Source: Deltaproteobacteria bacterium (GTDB taxonomy: Bacteria; Myxococcota_A; Polyangia; Polyangiales; Polyangiaceae). Taken from it: 51,128 nt of DNA. The translations under genes and the position numbers were made by a program. The DNA lies in NCBI GenBank assembly GCA_016209145.1, contig JACQWT010000096.1:1-51128 (forward strand), in the 5' to 3' direction. Below the pieces are notes generated by a model. It was not told where the DNA came from and made no database searches. It saw only the letters and a program-made list of their open reading frames with translations. Within the stretch, counting starts at the first letter, position 1. Each line of letters opens with the position of its first letter. Shown here piece by piece: positions 39,227 to 51,128 of this stretch.

Positions 39227-40606
39227 GTGGACGTGCGGATCGAATTCGACCGGGGCACGCTGCTCCTGCGCACGGAGGCGCCGCGGGCGAGCCTGCGCGA
39301 TCTGCCAGGTGTGCTGTGGGATCCCCGGGTCGAGTGCCTGCGCGCCCCGGCGTGGCGCTACGCCGACCTCGTGGCGGAGCTCGGCCGGCGAGGGGGCGGC
39401 ATCGACGACCGCGCCGCGCCTACCGAGCGAGCGCGGGCGGGGGACTGGCGACCGATCGATCTGCGCCCCTACCAGCAGGCGGCCCTGTGCGCCTGGGAGC
39501 TCGCGGGACGCCGCGGAGTCGTGGCCCTGCCCACGGGCAGTGGCAAGACGCGCCTGGCCCTGGCGGCGATGGCGACCCTCGGCCTCTCGGCGCTGTGCCT
39601 CGTGCCCACGCGCGTGCTCATGCACCAGTGGCGCGTCGTGATCGCCGGCTTCTACGCCGGGCGCGTGGCCTGCTGGGGCGACCGCGAGCGGCAGTGCGCG
39701 CCCATCACCGTCATGACCTTCGAGAGCGCCTACCGCCGTATGGCCGAGCTCGGCCGGCGCTGGGAGCTGCTCGTCGTCGACGAGGCCCACCACTTCGGCG
39801 CTGGCATGCGCGACGAGGCGCTGGAGATGTCGGTCGCGCCGTTCCGGCTGGGGCTCAGCGCCACTCCCCCCGCGTCGGGCATACCCGCGGCCGACCGGCT
39901 CGTCGAGCTCGTCGGGCCAACGGTCTACGAGCTGCGCGTGGCGGATCTGGCCGGCAGCTACCTCGCCCCCTTCGATCTGATCGAGCTGCGCCTGCCGCTC
40001 GATGCGGCGGAGCGCCGTCGCTACGAGCAGGAGATGAGCGCCTTCCGCGCCGTGTTCGGCCCGTTCCGGCGCTTCTGCCCGCGCGCCTCGTGGCACGACT
40101 TCCTGCGCGCGGCGGCCCGGACCGAGGACGGCCGGCGGGCGGTGGCGGCGTGGCGGCGCGCCCGGAGCATGCTGGCGCTGACCCGGGCCAAGCGCGCAGC
40201 GGTGGGGCAGCTTCTCGCCGGGCACCGCCAAGGCCGCGTGCTGATCTTTACCGCGGACAACGACGCGGCCTACGCCATCGCCCGCGAGCAGCTCATCATG
40301 CCGCTCACCTGCGACATCGGCCGCGCCGAGCGCGAGCATGTCCTGGCGCGGCTGCGCTCGGGCGAGCTGCGGGCGCTCGTCTCGGCGCGCGTGCTCAACG
40401 AGGGGATCGACTTGCCCGACGCCGACGTGGCCATCGTCGTCGGCGGCTCCCTGGGCGAGCGCGAGCACGTCCAGCGCATCGGCCGGCTGCTGCGCCCCGG
40501 CCCGGGCAAGCGGGCCGTCGTCTACGAGCTCGTGGCCGCCGGCACGAGCGAGCAGCGGCAGGCAGAGAGAAGGAGGCGCGGCCTTGCTCCCGCCATCGCT
40601 GCTTAG
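39227..40606 (+). CDS. XPB/Rad25-type SF2 helicase
   Basis: 459 aa from GTG 39227, chosen for the GGGAGG 5 nt upstream; earlier in-frame GTGs at 39200 and 39212 exist. An N-terminal damage-recognition-like domain (VDVRIEFDRGTLLLRT, LPGVLWDPR) precedes the helicase core: RPYQQAALCAW (Q motif), LPTGSGKTRLAL (101-108), VVDEAHHFGAG (DEAH 185-188), LGLSATP, VLNEGIDLPDADVAIVVGGS, QRIGRLLRPGPGK. XPB unwinds DNA in nucleotide excision repair in eukaryotes and archaea. The following gene encodes its nuclease partner, with a 23-bp overlap. Confidence 0.92.
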   Translation: MDVRIEFDRGTLLLRTEAPRASLRDLPGVLWDPRVECLRAPAWRYADLVAELGRRGGGIDDRAAPTERARAGDWRPIDLRPYQQAALCAWELAGRRGVVALPTGSGKTRLALAAMATLGLSALCLVPTRVLMHQWRVVIAGFYAGRVACWGDRERQCAPITVMTFESAYRRMAELGRRWELLVVDEAHHFGAGMRDEALEMSVAPFRLGLSATPPASGIPAADRLVELVGPTVYELRVADLAGSYLAPFDLIELRLPLDAAERRRYEQEMSAFRAVFGPFRRFCPRASWHDFLRAAARTEDGRRAVAAWRRARSMLALTRAKRAAVGQLLAGHRQGRVLIFTADNDAAYAIAREQLIMPLTCDIGRAEREHVLARLRSGELRALVSARVLNEGIDLPDADVAIVVGGSLGEREHVQRIGRLLRPGPGKRAVVYELVAAGTSEQRQAERRRRGLAPAIAA

Positions 40607-41954
40607 CTACACCGTCACGCGCGGCCAGATCGTGCCGCACTTCCTCGTCGAGCGGGACCACCCGTGGCTGCGGGCGCTGCTCGACGAGTACGACCGCTTC
40701 GCCGGCCGGCGCCGCTGCGAACTGCACGAGCGCCTGAGAGAGCCGCTCGTCGCCCCGGCGCCGCCGCGCAAGCTGCAACCAGCCATCCACGTGCTCGACC
40801 GGCTCTGGAGCGAGCGCACGGCCGCGGCCGTGCCGCCGGCACGGGCCCGCGAAGTGCTCTTCGGCGAGGCCACGCGCGAGGCCGGCGGGGAGCGAGCCGG
40901 CCGGGAGCGGGCGCTCGCCGCGGCTGGCCGCCGGCTCGGCGTGGGTCCGGCGGCGCTGCTCGACAGCCTCTTCGCCGATCTGCCGGGCCAGCGCCGGCTC
41001 GTGCCGCCGAAGCAGCCGATCGGGCCGGCCGAGCTCGCACAGCGCACCAACTTGGCCATGGTCTGCGGCATGCTCCGGCGGGCAGTGCGCGTGCAGATCG
41101 AGGCCCAGGGCGGCGCCCGCGCGCTGGTGCGCCTCGCCAAGCTGCGGGGACTGCTGTGCACGGTGCGCCAGGCGCCGCGCGAGCCCGCCGCCCCGGGCCC
41201 GTTCGGCGGTGCCGGCGCGTCCGAGCACCGCGCCGAGCGGCTCGACATCTCGGGACCGCTGGCCCTCTTCCGCCGAACGCTGGTGTACGGCCGGGCCCTG
41301 GCCTCGCTCGTGGCGCGCGCGGGCTCGTGCCTGCGCTTCGAGCTGCGCGCCGAGTGCGCGATCGGCGACCCGCAGGTGGGCTTCGCCCCGGCCGTCGGAC
41401 GAATCGGCCGCCGCGGTCCCGAGCCGGAGCTGAGCACGCTCGTCGTGCGCTCCGGCGATCCGATCTTCGTCGCGCGCGAGCTCGGGCGCTACGACAGCCG
41501 CGTCGAGGAGCGCTTCGCCCGCGACTTCGCGCGGGCCGCGCCCGACTGGGATCTCCTGCGCGAGCCCGAGGCCGTCCCCGCGGCCGGGACCTTGATCTTC
41601 CCCGACTTCCTGCTGCGCCTCCGGCGCCGGCCCGAGCGACGCTGGCTGCTCGAGGTCGTCGGCTACTGGACCCCGGAGTACGTGCGCGGCAAGCTGGAGA
41701 AGCTGCGCGAGGCCGGGCTGCCGAACCTCATCCTGTGCATCGACGAGGAGCGCGCCTGCGGCCCCGAGGAGCTACCCGTGGCGGCCCGCCTGGTGCGTTA
41801 CCGGCGCCGCATCGATCCCATCGACGTGCTGCGCATCATCGACCCGGAAGCAGGCGAGCCGTGGCCGGGCAGCCCGACCTCGACCGGCCCGTCTTCGACC
41901 GGGCCGCCATCGACGGAACCTCCCCCTGGGTCCGACAGGACCGATCGAGGCTAG
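40584..41954 (+). CDS. Bax1/DUF790-family nuclease, partner of XPB
   Basis: 456 aa from TTG 40584, supported by AGGAGG 7 nt upstream and by overlap with the helicase stop. The N-terminus (LLSYTVTRGQIVPHFLVERD) and the C-terminal core (IFPDFLLRLRRRP with D341; WLLEVVGYWTPEYVRGKLEK with E357) match DUF790. This family includes Bax1 ('binds archaeal XPB'), a structure-specific endonuclease acting like XPG in nucleotide excision repair. The last about 30 residues are a Thr/Ser/Pro tail. The helicase-nuclease pair probably opens and cuts damaged DNA. Confidence 0.9.
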   Translation: MLPPSLLSYTVTRGQIVPHFLVERDHPWLRALLDEYDRFAGRRRCELHERLREPLVAPAPPRKLQPAIHVLDRLWSERTAAAVPPARAREVLFGEATREAGGERAGRERALAAAGRRLGVGPAALLDSLFADLPGQRRLVPPKQPIGPAELAQRTNLAMVCGMLRRAVRVQIEAQGGARALVRLAKLRGLLCTVRQAPREPAAPGPFGGAGASEHRAERLDISGPLALFRRTLVYGRALASLVARAGSCLRFELRAECAIGDPQVGFAPAVGRIGRRGPEPELSTLVVRSGDPIFVARELGRYDSRVEERFARDFARAAPDWDLLREPEAVPAAGTLIFPDFLLRLRRRPERRWLLEVVGYWTPEYVRGKLEKLREAGLPNLILCIDEERACGPEELPVAARLVRYRRRIDPIDVLRIIDPEAGEPWPGSPTSTGPSSTGPPSTEPPPGSDRTDRG

Positions 41955-42101
41955 CGGGCGGGCTGGCCGGCGCGTCGGGGCCGCGCGTGCTGCCCTGCGC
42001 CCGCCGTCTTGCAGGCCGCAGCCGCCAGCCAACGCGGCCGCCGTCCACCGCAGGCTCCAGCCAACGCCCACGACAATCCGCCCCAGAGGCTCGTCCTGCC
42101 G

Positions 42102-42694
42102 GTGTGCTGGCGGGGCCCGGGGGCGAGCGGTGCGGCTGGCAAGCGGATCGAGCCGTTTCGCGCGGATCTGGCGGAGCAGCCGCAGGATCGGCCGATCGAT
42201 CTGGGTGCCCTACTCGCCGGCCGCGGTGACGGCTACGCGCGATCGCTTGCGGATCGCTACTTCCTCGTGCCGGGCGGACGCGCGGGCCGCTTCCTCGCCC
42301 AGCACGGCCAGCTCGTGCCATGGCGGCAGGCCGCGGCGCGAGCGCCGTGCCGGGCGCGGCTGAGCGACACGATCCACTTCCCCACGTCGACGGCGAGGGT
42401 CGCTACGTGCCGGGGCTGTGCGCCGGCCTGGTCCTGGCCCTGGAGCAAGTGCCCGCACGCGTCGATCTGGCGGCGTTCCCCGTGCTCCGCGCGCTCGTTC
42501 GCGGCGGCCCGGCCGCCCTGGTGAAGCTCGCCGGCCGGCACGGCTTCGTCCCCGAGCCGACCTACAGCTCGCCCCGCGACCTGTGCACGCACGTGCGGCT
42601 GTTCCTCTTCCGGCACGCAGCAGCGCCCGGCTTCCCGGAGCTCGGGCCCCCCGGCTTCTACGACGCCGACTCGGTGGGCGGCTACGGGCTCTAG
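42102..42694 (+). pseudogene. Hypothetical gene split by a one-base frameshift
   Basis: Two frames have strong coding character and join in sense. The first runs from about GTG 42102: RIEPFRADLAEQPQDRPIDL, YFLVPGGRAGRFLAQHGQLV, up to DTIHFP. The second continues HVDGEGRYVPGLCAGLVLAL, ALVRGGPAALVKLAGRHGFV and ends with DADSVGGYGL at 42694. Adding one C in the CCCC run at 42380-42383 reads DTIHFP-HVDGEGRYVPGL without a break. It could be a real inactivating deletion or a sequencing error in a homopolymer. Family not recognised. The true start is uncertain; 41955-42101 shows nothing certain. Confidence 0.5.
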
Positions 42695-42703
42695 TCTACT
42701 GGC

Positions 42704-42717
42704 CTGCCGGCCGGCAG
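42704..42717. terminator. Perfect 14-bp palindrome between convergent genes
   Basis: CTGCCGGCCGGCAG lies in the 49-bp gap between the frameshifted gene and the RAYT gene, which converge here. It could fold on either transcript as a small bidirectional terminator, but it lacks a U-tract. Confidence 0.4.
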
Positions 42718-42743
42718 CTTGCGCCGACCCCGGCGCCGCAACC

Positions 42744-43547
42744 TCAGCGCAAGCCGCCCACGTGCCCGGTAGGCCCCGCTGCGACCGCCAGACGCGAGCG
42801 CAGGCGAAGCTGCAGCTCGACCGCCCGGACCAGCTCCGGCTGCGGCGCCTCGCGCCGGAGCCGCAGCACGCTGCGCTCGCTGAAGCCGAGCAGCGCCGCG
42901 AGCTCGTGCGTCGAGAGCACCTCGCGCGCGACATGCACAGCCGCGCGGCGCGCCTGCACGACCTCGTCACTGCGGCCGGCAAGCCCGGGCAGTGCCGCGG
43001 CGGCCGCCGCCGAGTCGGCAAGGTACGAAGCAAGCTGCGCCGCTGACCATGGCACGCGATCCAGATCGGCAAGGCCGAGCAGGTCGAGAAGCTCCGCGCG
43101 CGTGACGCGGGGAAGGAATGCCCGCACGTTCGCGACGGTGTAGCCACCGAGCAGACGCATGCCCAGCAGGTCCGGCAGGTTGCTGGAGTCGTGGTAGGGG
43201 TCGAGCCCAATCCCGTGGTGCTGCTCTTGCCGGAGCACGTACAGGAACAAGTTGCGCAGGTGGTGCTGCCCCTCGATCGCCTTCAGCCGCACCGGGTCGA
43301 AGTGGATGGGGAGCTCCAGCCGACGCCAGACGGCGTTCTTCAGCCTTCTCACGAGCCGCCCTGCCGCGGGCCGGTCGCACGGCACCTCGAGGTGCAGATG
43401 GGTGTCAGCACCTCGAAATGCCAGCAGGCCGCAGCCGCGACCCTGCTCGAGTACGACCCTCGCGAGCATGCGGCGCTGCGGCTGCGTCGGGGCAATGACC
43501 CTGCCGTCGCTCAAGTGCAGGATGATGTGGTAGCCAAGAGCATTCAT
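42744..43547 (-). CDS. REP-associated tyrosine transposase-like protein (RAYT, Y1/HUH)
   Basis: 267 aa from ATG 43547 with GGAGG about 7 nt upstream. The N-terminal Y1 domain has the metal-binding HxH motif in GADTHLHLEVPC (H50, H52), KNAVWRRLELPIHFDPVR, and LRNLFLYVLRQEQHHG, with Y103 as the likely nucleophile. The C-terminal part (STHELAALLGFSERSVLRLR) is a helix-turn-helix. RAYTs are single-copy domesticated IS200-like transposases that move or process nearby REP hairpins. Two identical hairpin repeats lie immediately upstream (43691, 43891), which is the expected arrangement. Upstream in-frame sequence is repeat-derived, not protein. Confidence 0.85.
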   Translation of the reverse strand: MNALGYHIILHLSDGRVIAPTQPQRRMLARVVLEQGRGCGLLAFRGADTHLHLEVPCDRPAAGRLVRRLKNAVWRRLELPIHFDPVRLKAIEGQHHLRNLFLYVLRQEQHHGIGLDPYHDSSNLPDLLGMRLLGGYTVANVRAFLPRVTRAELLDLLGLADLDRVPWSAAQLASYLADSAAAAAALPGLAGRSDEVVQARRAAVHVAREVLSTHELAALLGFSERSVLRLRREAPQPELVRAVELQLRLRSRLAVAAGPTGHVGGLR

Positions 43548-43690
43548 CCGTGGCCTCCTCCGCTCCACGCGGGACTGGGCTGCAATCCTCACCTCCATCA
43601 TCGACACGACGCCCGGCGCAGTTGCGCGATTTCGCTCGATCGCCCCCGTGCCATGCTGCGGCCTTCCCAACGTGGCCTCCACCCGCGCCC

Positions 43691-43769
43691 GGCGCCGCCA
43701 TAACCGGTGCCTGTTGGCCCAACACCTCCCGGTTGTGGCGGGATGCGCGCGTCGGGGCCGCGCCGCGCC
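43691..43769. repeat. REP-like 79-bp repeat, copy 1
   Basis: A 79-bp sequence identical to 43891-43969. It contains a 13-bp imperfect inverted repeat (CCGCCATAACCGG at 43695-43707 with CCGGTTGTGGCGG at 43729-43741, one G-T wobble pair) enclosing an inner perfect stem TGTTGG/CCAACA (43712-43724). It ends in a GC-rich tail, GCGCGTCGGGGCCGCGCC. It lies 144 bp upstream of the RAYT start. Confidence 0.85.
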
Positions 43770-43890
43770 TTGCCCAGCGACAGCACCGGCCCCGCGCGCC
43801 CACCTGCTTCCGCCCACTTGTCGACGCGAACGCGCGGGCCGGTCCTGCGAGGCCCGCCCCGGCCGCCAGAGCGCGCCTTGCCCAGCGCCA

Positions 43891-43969
43891 GGCGCCGCCA
43901 TAACCGGTGCCTGTTGGCCCAACACCTCCCGGTTGTGGCGGGATGCGCGCGTCGGGGCCGCGCCGCGCC
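43891..43969. repeat. REP-like 79-bp repeat, copy 2
   Basis: Identical to copy 1 over all 79 bp, in the same orientation and exactly 200 bp further right. The 121 bp between the copies include two further short matches around GCGCCTTGCCCAGCG (about 43764 and 43874), so the repeat unit with its spacer may once have been larger. The rest of 43548-44020 shows no gene. Confidence 0.85.
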
Positions 43970-44020
43970 CTGCGGCGTTGCTCGCTTGCGCGTGGCGCCC
44001 GCCTCTGCAATGTACGGCGC

Positions 44021-45568
44021 GTGGCAGCGCCCGGTCCAGACGGCGGCGACACCGCCCGCGACACCGCCCGCAGCGCCGGCCGAGGCGGGCTCGCCATTGC
44101 CGGCGCCAAGGTGTTCTTCATTCTGACCGGGCTCGTCCAGCAGGTCGCCTTGAAGCACGTCCTCGGGCTGCAAGCCTACGGCGCGCTCGGCCGCGTGCAG
44201 TCCATCGCGAGCGTCATCTATAACCCCGTTGTCTCCACCTCCGTGCAGGGGGTGAGCCGGGCAGTGGCGCAGGCGCCCGACGCCCACCGCGCGGCGGCGG
44301 CACGACGGGCCCTGGGCGTGCACGCGGCGGCGATCGTCCCCATCGCCGCGGCCTTCCTGCTCGCCGCTCCGCTGCTAGGCCAGGCATTGCACGCGCCCCA
44401 CCTCGTCCTGCCCCTGCGCATCTGTACGGGCGTGCTTCTGCTCTACGGCCTGTACACGCCGCTCGTCGGCGTGCTCAACGGCACGAGGCGCTTTGCCGCC
44501 CAGGCCGGCCTGGATGTGCTCTGCGCCACCCTGCGAACCGTCGGCCTGCTCGGCGGCGCGTGGTACTTCGCCCGCTGGGGCGCGGGCGTCGAGGGCGCCC
44601 TCGGCGGCTTCGTCGCCGCCGTCGCCGTCGTCCTGCTCGCCGCGCTGCGCGTGGCCGGGCTGGGCGAGCGAGGACCCGGCGGCACGACCGCGCGGCAGCA
44701 CCTGCTCTTCATCGCCCCGCTCGCCGGCGGCCAGCTCGCCCTGAACTTGCTTTTCCAGTGCGATCTCACCCTGCTCGGCCGCTTTGCCGCCGACGCCGCG
44801 GCGTACGCCGGCCTGCCGGTGGCCGCGGCCGACACCCTGGCCGGCGCCTACCGCAACGCGCAGCTCTTCTGCTTCCTGCCCTACCAGCTCCTCCTGGCCG
44901 TGACCTTCGTGCTCTTCCCCCTGCTCGCGACCGCCCAGCGCGACGGCGACCGTGAAGCCGTCGCGCGCTACGTGCGCGCCGGCGTAAGGCTAGCCGTGGT
45001 GCTCGCCGGCCTGATGGTGAGCGTGACGGCGGGGCTGTCCGGCCCCCTGCTCCGCCTGGTGTTCGGCCGCGACAGCGCCGCGCTCGGAGCCGATGCCATG
45101 CTCGTCCTGGCCCTCGGCCTGGGCGTGCTCGCCATCTTCGGCATCTTGACGACGGTGCTCACGAGCCTGCAGCGGGAGGGGCAAAGCGCCGCGCTGACCG
45201 TGGCAGCGCTCGGCATGGTTGTGGGCCTGTGCTTCCTGCTCGCGCGCGGGCAGCCCTTCGGCCCCGCCATGCTCGTACGCACCGCCATCTCGACCGGCGC
45301 CGGCATGCTCGCCGCCACCCTGCTCGCCGCCGCCTGCGTCAAGCGCACGGTCGGCGCGGTGGTGGCGCCGCATACCTTGCTGCGCGTCGGCGTCGCGCTC
45401 GGGGCAGCCATCGCGCTGGGCCGCCTGCTGCCGGCGCCCGGCAAGCTCATGACCCTGCCGTACTGTGCGGGCGTCGCCGCGCTCTACCTGGCGGCGCTCG
45501 CGGCCATGCGGGAGCTGGGGCGCGCCGATCTCGACGCCCTGCGCACGGTGCTGCCCCGCCGCCACTAG
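44021..45568 (+). CDS. Polysaccharide flippase (MATE/MVF-like, lipid-linked glycan export)
   Basis: 515 aa from GTG 44021; the open frame upstream comes from the repeat. Twelve to fourteen hydrophobic segments are visible. The N-terminal GGLAIAGAKVFFILTGLVQQ, ALKHVLGLQAYGALGRVQSI and PVVSTSVQGVSRAV match the Wzx/MurJ-like flippase superfamily. Such proteins flip undecaprenyl-linked oligosaccharides across the inner membrane. No glycosyltransferases are adjacent, so the substrate cannot be guessed. It is followed, after 41 bp, by an unrelated surface lipoprotein. Confidence 0.85.
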   Translation: MAAPGPDGGDTARDTARSAGRGGLAIAGAKVFFILTGLVQQVALKHVLGLQAYGALGRVQSIASVIYNPVVSTSVQGVSRAVAQAPDAHRAAAARRALGVHAAAIVPIAAAFLLAAPLLGQALHAPHLVLPLRICTGVLLLYGLYTPLVGVLNGTRRFAAQAGLDVLCATLRTVGLLGGAWYFARWGAGVEGALGGFVAAVAVVLLAALRVAGLGERGPGGTTARQHLLFIAPLAGGQLALNLLFQCDLTLLGRFAADAAAYAGLPVAAADTLAGAYRNAQLFCFLPYQLLLAVTFVLFPLLATAQRDGDREAVARYVRAGVRLAVVLAGLMVSVTAGLSGPLLRLVFGRDSAALGADAMLVLALGLGVLAIFGILTTVLTSLQREGQSAALTVAALGMVVGLCFLLARGQPFGPAMLVRTAISTGAGMLAATLLAAACVKRTVGAVVAPHTLLRVGVALGAAIALGRLLPAPGKLMTLPYCAGVAALYLAALAAMRELGRADLDALRTVLPRRH

Positions 45569-45609
45569 GTCCCGTGTAGGATGGAACGCGTCCGGGAGGC
45601 GAGAGAACC

Positions 45610-48015
<2,406 letters not shown>

Positions 48016-48081
48016 GCGAGCCGGCGTCGTGGCACGCTCGGCCCTTGCCACCCGGCCGGCGACGCGGCAAGGGTGCCGGCG

Positions 48082-49752
<1,671 letters not shown>

Positions 49753-49755
<3 letters not shown>

Positions 49756-49794
49756 GCGGCCGCGCCGCCGGAGCGGCCGTCGCCCGGCCGCTCA
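49753..49794. terminator. Bidirectional terminator whose arms contain both stop codons
   Basis: The perfect 10-bp inverted repeat TGAGCGGCCG (49753-49762) / CGGCCGCTCA (49785-49794) spans the whole gap between convergent ettA and the MopE-like gene. Each arm begins with the TGA stop of its gene. There is no U-tract. Confidence 0.65.
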
Positions 49795-51111
49795 GAAGCA
49801 GGAGAGGCCGCAGTAGGAGCCGACTTCCTGCACGCACATCGAGTCCCAGTCGATCGAGCAGCAGTACGAGTCGAAGATGCACACGAGCGAGACGCAGTTG
49901 GCCTGGCCCGAGTCGCAGCCCCAGGAGAAAGGCACGACGCCGTTCGCCTCGCACAGCGAGTGCGGGCACCAGCCCTTGGAAGCCGGGCACACCAAGCTGT
50001 TGCAAATGGTCACCACCTCATCCACGCACATGCCGTCCCACTGCGTGTCGCAGCAGTAGGGATCGGCCGAGCAGATCTGCGCCTCGCAGCCCCCGCACTG
50101 GGCCTTAAGCGGCGTGCCTTGCTGGCACTTGCTGTGGCTGCAGCCGCAACCGTCGTCGACCTGGCCGTTGCAGTCGTTGTCCTTGCCGTCGTTGCACACC
50201 TCCGGCACGGGCGAGTAGCTCTGCTGGCAGGTGAGCTTGCCGCCCGTGCAGAGCATGGTGCCCGGGTCGCAGGGGCCGGGCTTGCCGGTGCTGCAGCTCA
50301 CGCCGCCGCCCGGATTGCCTTCGTCGGTCTGCCCGTTGCAGTCGTTGTCCTGGCCGTCGCACTTCTCGGGCGAAGACTGTCCGACCTGCTGGCACTGCCC
50401 CTTGCCGCCCACGCACTCCATCTTGCCCTGGCCGCACACTCCGGGCTTGCCCGTGATGCACGGCTGGCCGCCCTGAGGGTTCCCGTTGTCGATCTGGCCG
50501 TCGCAGTCGTTGTCCTTGCCGTCGCACAGCTCCGCCACGGGCTTGCCCGGCGTGCAGGAAACCGGCTTGCCGCTCTTGCAGTTCTCGATCGTAACCTCGC
50601 ACAGGCCCACGCCGCACTTCGTCGTGCCGAGCTCCTCGTCGGTCTTGCCGTCGCAGTCGTCGTCGGCCCCGTTGCAGCTCTCCTTGGCGGGCAGCACCTG
50701 GCCGGCGCACTCACCCCACTTGCCTTCGGGCGCGCACGTCTGCTTGCCGGCCTTGCAAGCGCCCACGCTCTTCTGCGCCGGCTCCCCCGTGAAGCACTCC
50801 TGCGTTCCGCCTGGCTTGCAGTCGAAGCCCTCATCGACCAGGCCTTCGCAGTTGTTGTCGAGCCCGTCGCATGCCTCGGACGCCGGCACGCAGCCACTTG
50901 CGCCCCCGCCGCCTGCGGCCTCGCCGCCGGCGCCGTGGCCGGATCCGCCCTGCCCCGCGCCGCCCGCGCCCTGGCCGGCGTCGCCCGCCCCGGTCGGGCC
51001 CTCGTTCCCCTGCCCCTCGTCGAGGTCGCTGGTCACGCCCGTGGCGCACCCGAGGCATGTCAACATCAGCCACCCTGCAACGCGCGCCCCGAGACGAAGC
51101 AAGCTGTGCAT
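49792..51111 (-). CDS. MopE-like metal-binding repeat lipoprotein
   Basis: 439 aa from ATG 51111. An N-terminal lipoprotein-like signal (LMLTCLGC) is followed by a Gly/Ala-rich linker (about 32-72). Five MopE-type repeats follow: CDGLDNNCEGLVDEG, CNGADDDCDGKTDEE, CDGKDNDCDGQIDNG, CDGQDNDCNGQTDEG and CNDGKDNDCNGQVDDG. These Asp-rich, Cys-paired repeats are putative Ca/Cu-binding units named after methanotroph MopE. Two C-terminal modules of another myxobacterial repeat follow (CCDTQWDGMCVDEV; CCSIDWDSMCVQEV). The protein is very rich in Cys and so must be exported and disulfide-bonded on the cell surface. The specific function is unknown. Confidence 0.9.
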   Translation of the reverse strand: MHSLLRLGARVAGWLMLTCLGCATGVTSDLDEGQGNEGPTGAGDAGQGAGGAGQGGSGHGAGGEAAGGGGASGCVPASEACDGLDNNCEGLVDEGFDCKPGGTQECFTGEPAQKSVGACKAGKQTCAPEGKWGECAGQVLPAKESCNGADDDCDGKTDEELGTTKCGVGLCEVTIENCKSGKPVSCTPGKPVAELCDGKDNDCDGQIDNGNPQGGQPCITGKPGVCGQGKMECVGGKGQCQQVGQSSPEKCDGQDNDCNGQTDEGNPGGGVSCSTGKPGPCDPGTMLCTGGKLTCQQSYSPVPEVCNDGKDNDCNGQVDDGCGCSHSKCQQGTPLKAQCGGCEAQICSADPYCCDTQWDGMCVDEVVTICNSLVCPASKGWCPHSLCEANGVVPFSWGCDSGQANCVSLVCIFDSYCCSIDWDSMCVQEVGSYCGLSCF

Positions 51112-51128
51112 GGCTCTCCCGGCAGGCC

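Noticed and set aside
41966-41990. Possible third REP-like copy (GGCGCGTCGGGGCCGCGC)
   Set aside because: Only the GC-rich tail matches; the hairpin is missing, so chance similarity in GC-rich DNA is likely.

Overview
The window is very GC-rich (mostly G/C third codon positions) and reads like a chromosome segment of a myxobacterium, most likely Polyangiales/Sorangium-like Myxococcota. The evidence is the gene content: receiver proteins fused to PilZ, J, DUF4388 and TPR domains, MopE-type CDGxDNDCDG repeat lipoproteins, FG-GAP lipoproteins with Gly-rich linkers, a TPR 'cytoplasmic protein' family and a SNF2/SWIM pair. This assignment is inference; there is no rRNA gene in the window.

Layout. 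1-198 (-): first 66 codons of a probable class II fructose-bisphosphate aldolase. 294-12265 (+): a signalling cluster of a small membrane protein, a hybrid histidine kinase, a receiver/PilZ-like/J-domain/TPR protein, a DnaK (Hsp70) that ends before its lid, a second receiver/DUF4388/TPR protein that overlaps dnaK, and two GGDEF-EAL proteins with degenerate GGDEF motifs. Structured hairpin repeats lie between several of these genes. 12266-13221: heptamer repeats, a MITE-like tandem element and a four-helix-bundle gene broken by a 17-bp duplication. 13222-16927: an outer-membrane protein, divergent arsM and acr3, a chimeric permease/CcdA-like protein and a truncated redox lipoprotein. 16958-21631: an accessory patch of small or decaying genes: mazEF, a toxin-truncated abiE pair, a transposase remnant, a shikimate-kinase-like P-loop protein, a TPR protein and a truncated PD-(D/E)XK nuclease.

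21688-32847 (-) is a six-gene coupled operon: SNF2-type helicase with a DUF3883-like end, DUF1156-type DNA methyltransferase, DUF3800 protein, a 48-codon small ORF, DUF499 ATPase and a CAP-domain lipoprotein. Four of its five junctions are ATGA overlaps. It resembles the helicase-methylase-ATPase class of anti-phage systems. Next to it is a tyrosine integrase whose 3' end runs antisense through a tRNA-Asn gene, suggesting a tRNA-integrated island.

Right of the tRNA are a SWIM/SNF2 pair (-), a small protein followed by an XPB-type helicase and its Bax1/DUF790 nuclease partner (+), a one-base-frameshifted gene, a REP-associated tyrosine transposase with two identical 79-bp hairpin repeats exactly 200 bp apart, a lipid-linked glycan flippase, an FG-GAP lipoprotein, EttA, and a MopE-like lipoprotein converging on EttA through a bidirectional hairpin.

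The two best candidates for something new are the receiver-gated J-domain/lidless Hsp70/c-di-GMP cluster at the left, and the additional coupled genes (small ORF, CAP lipoprotein) in the methylase-helicase-ATPase operon.
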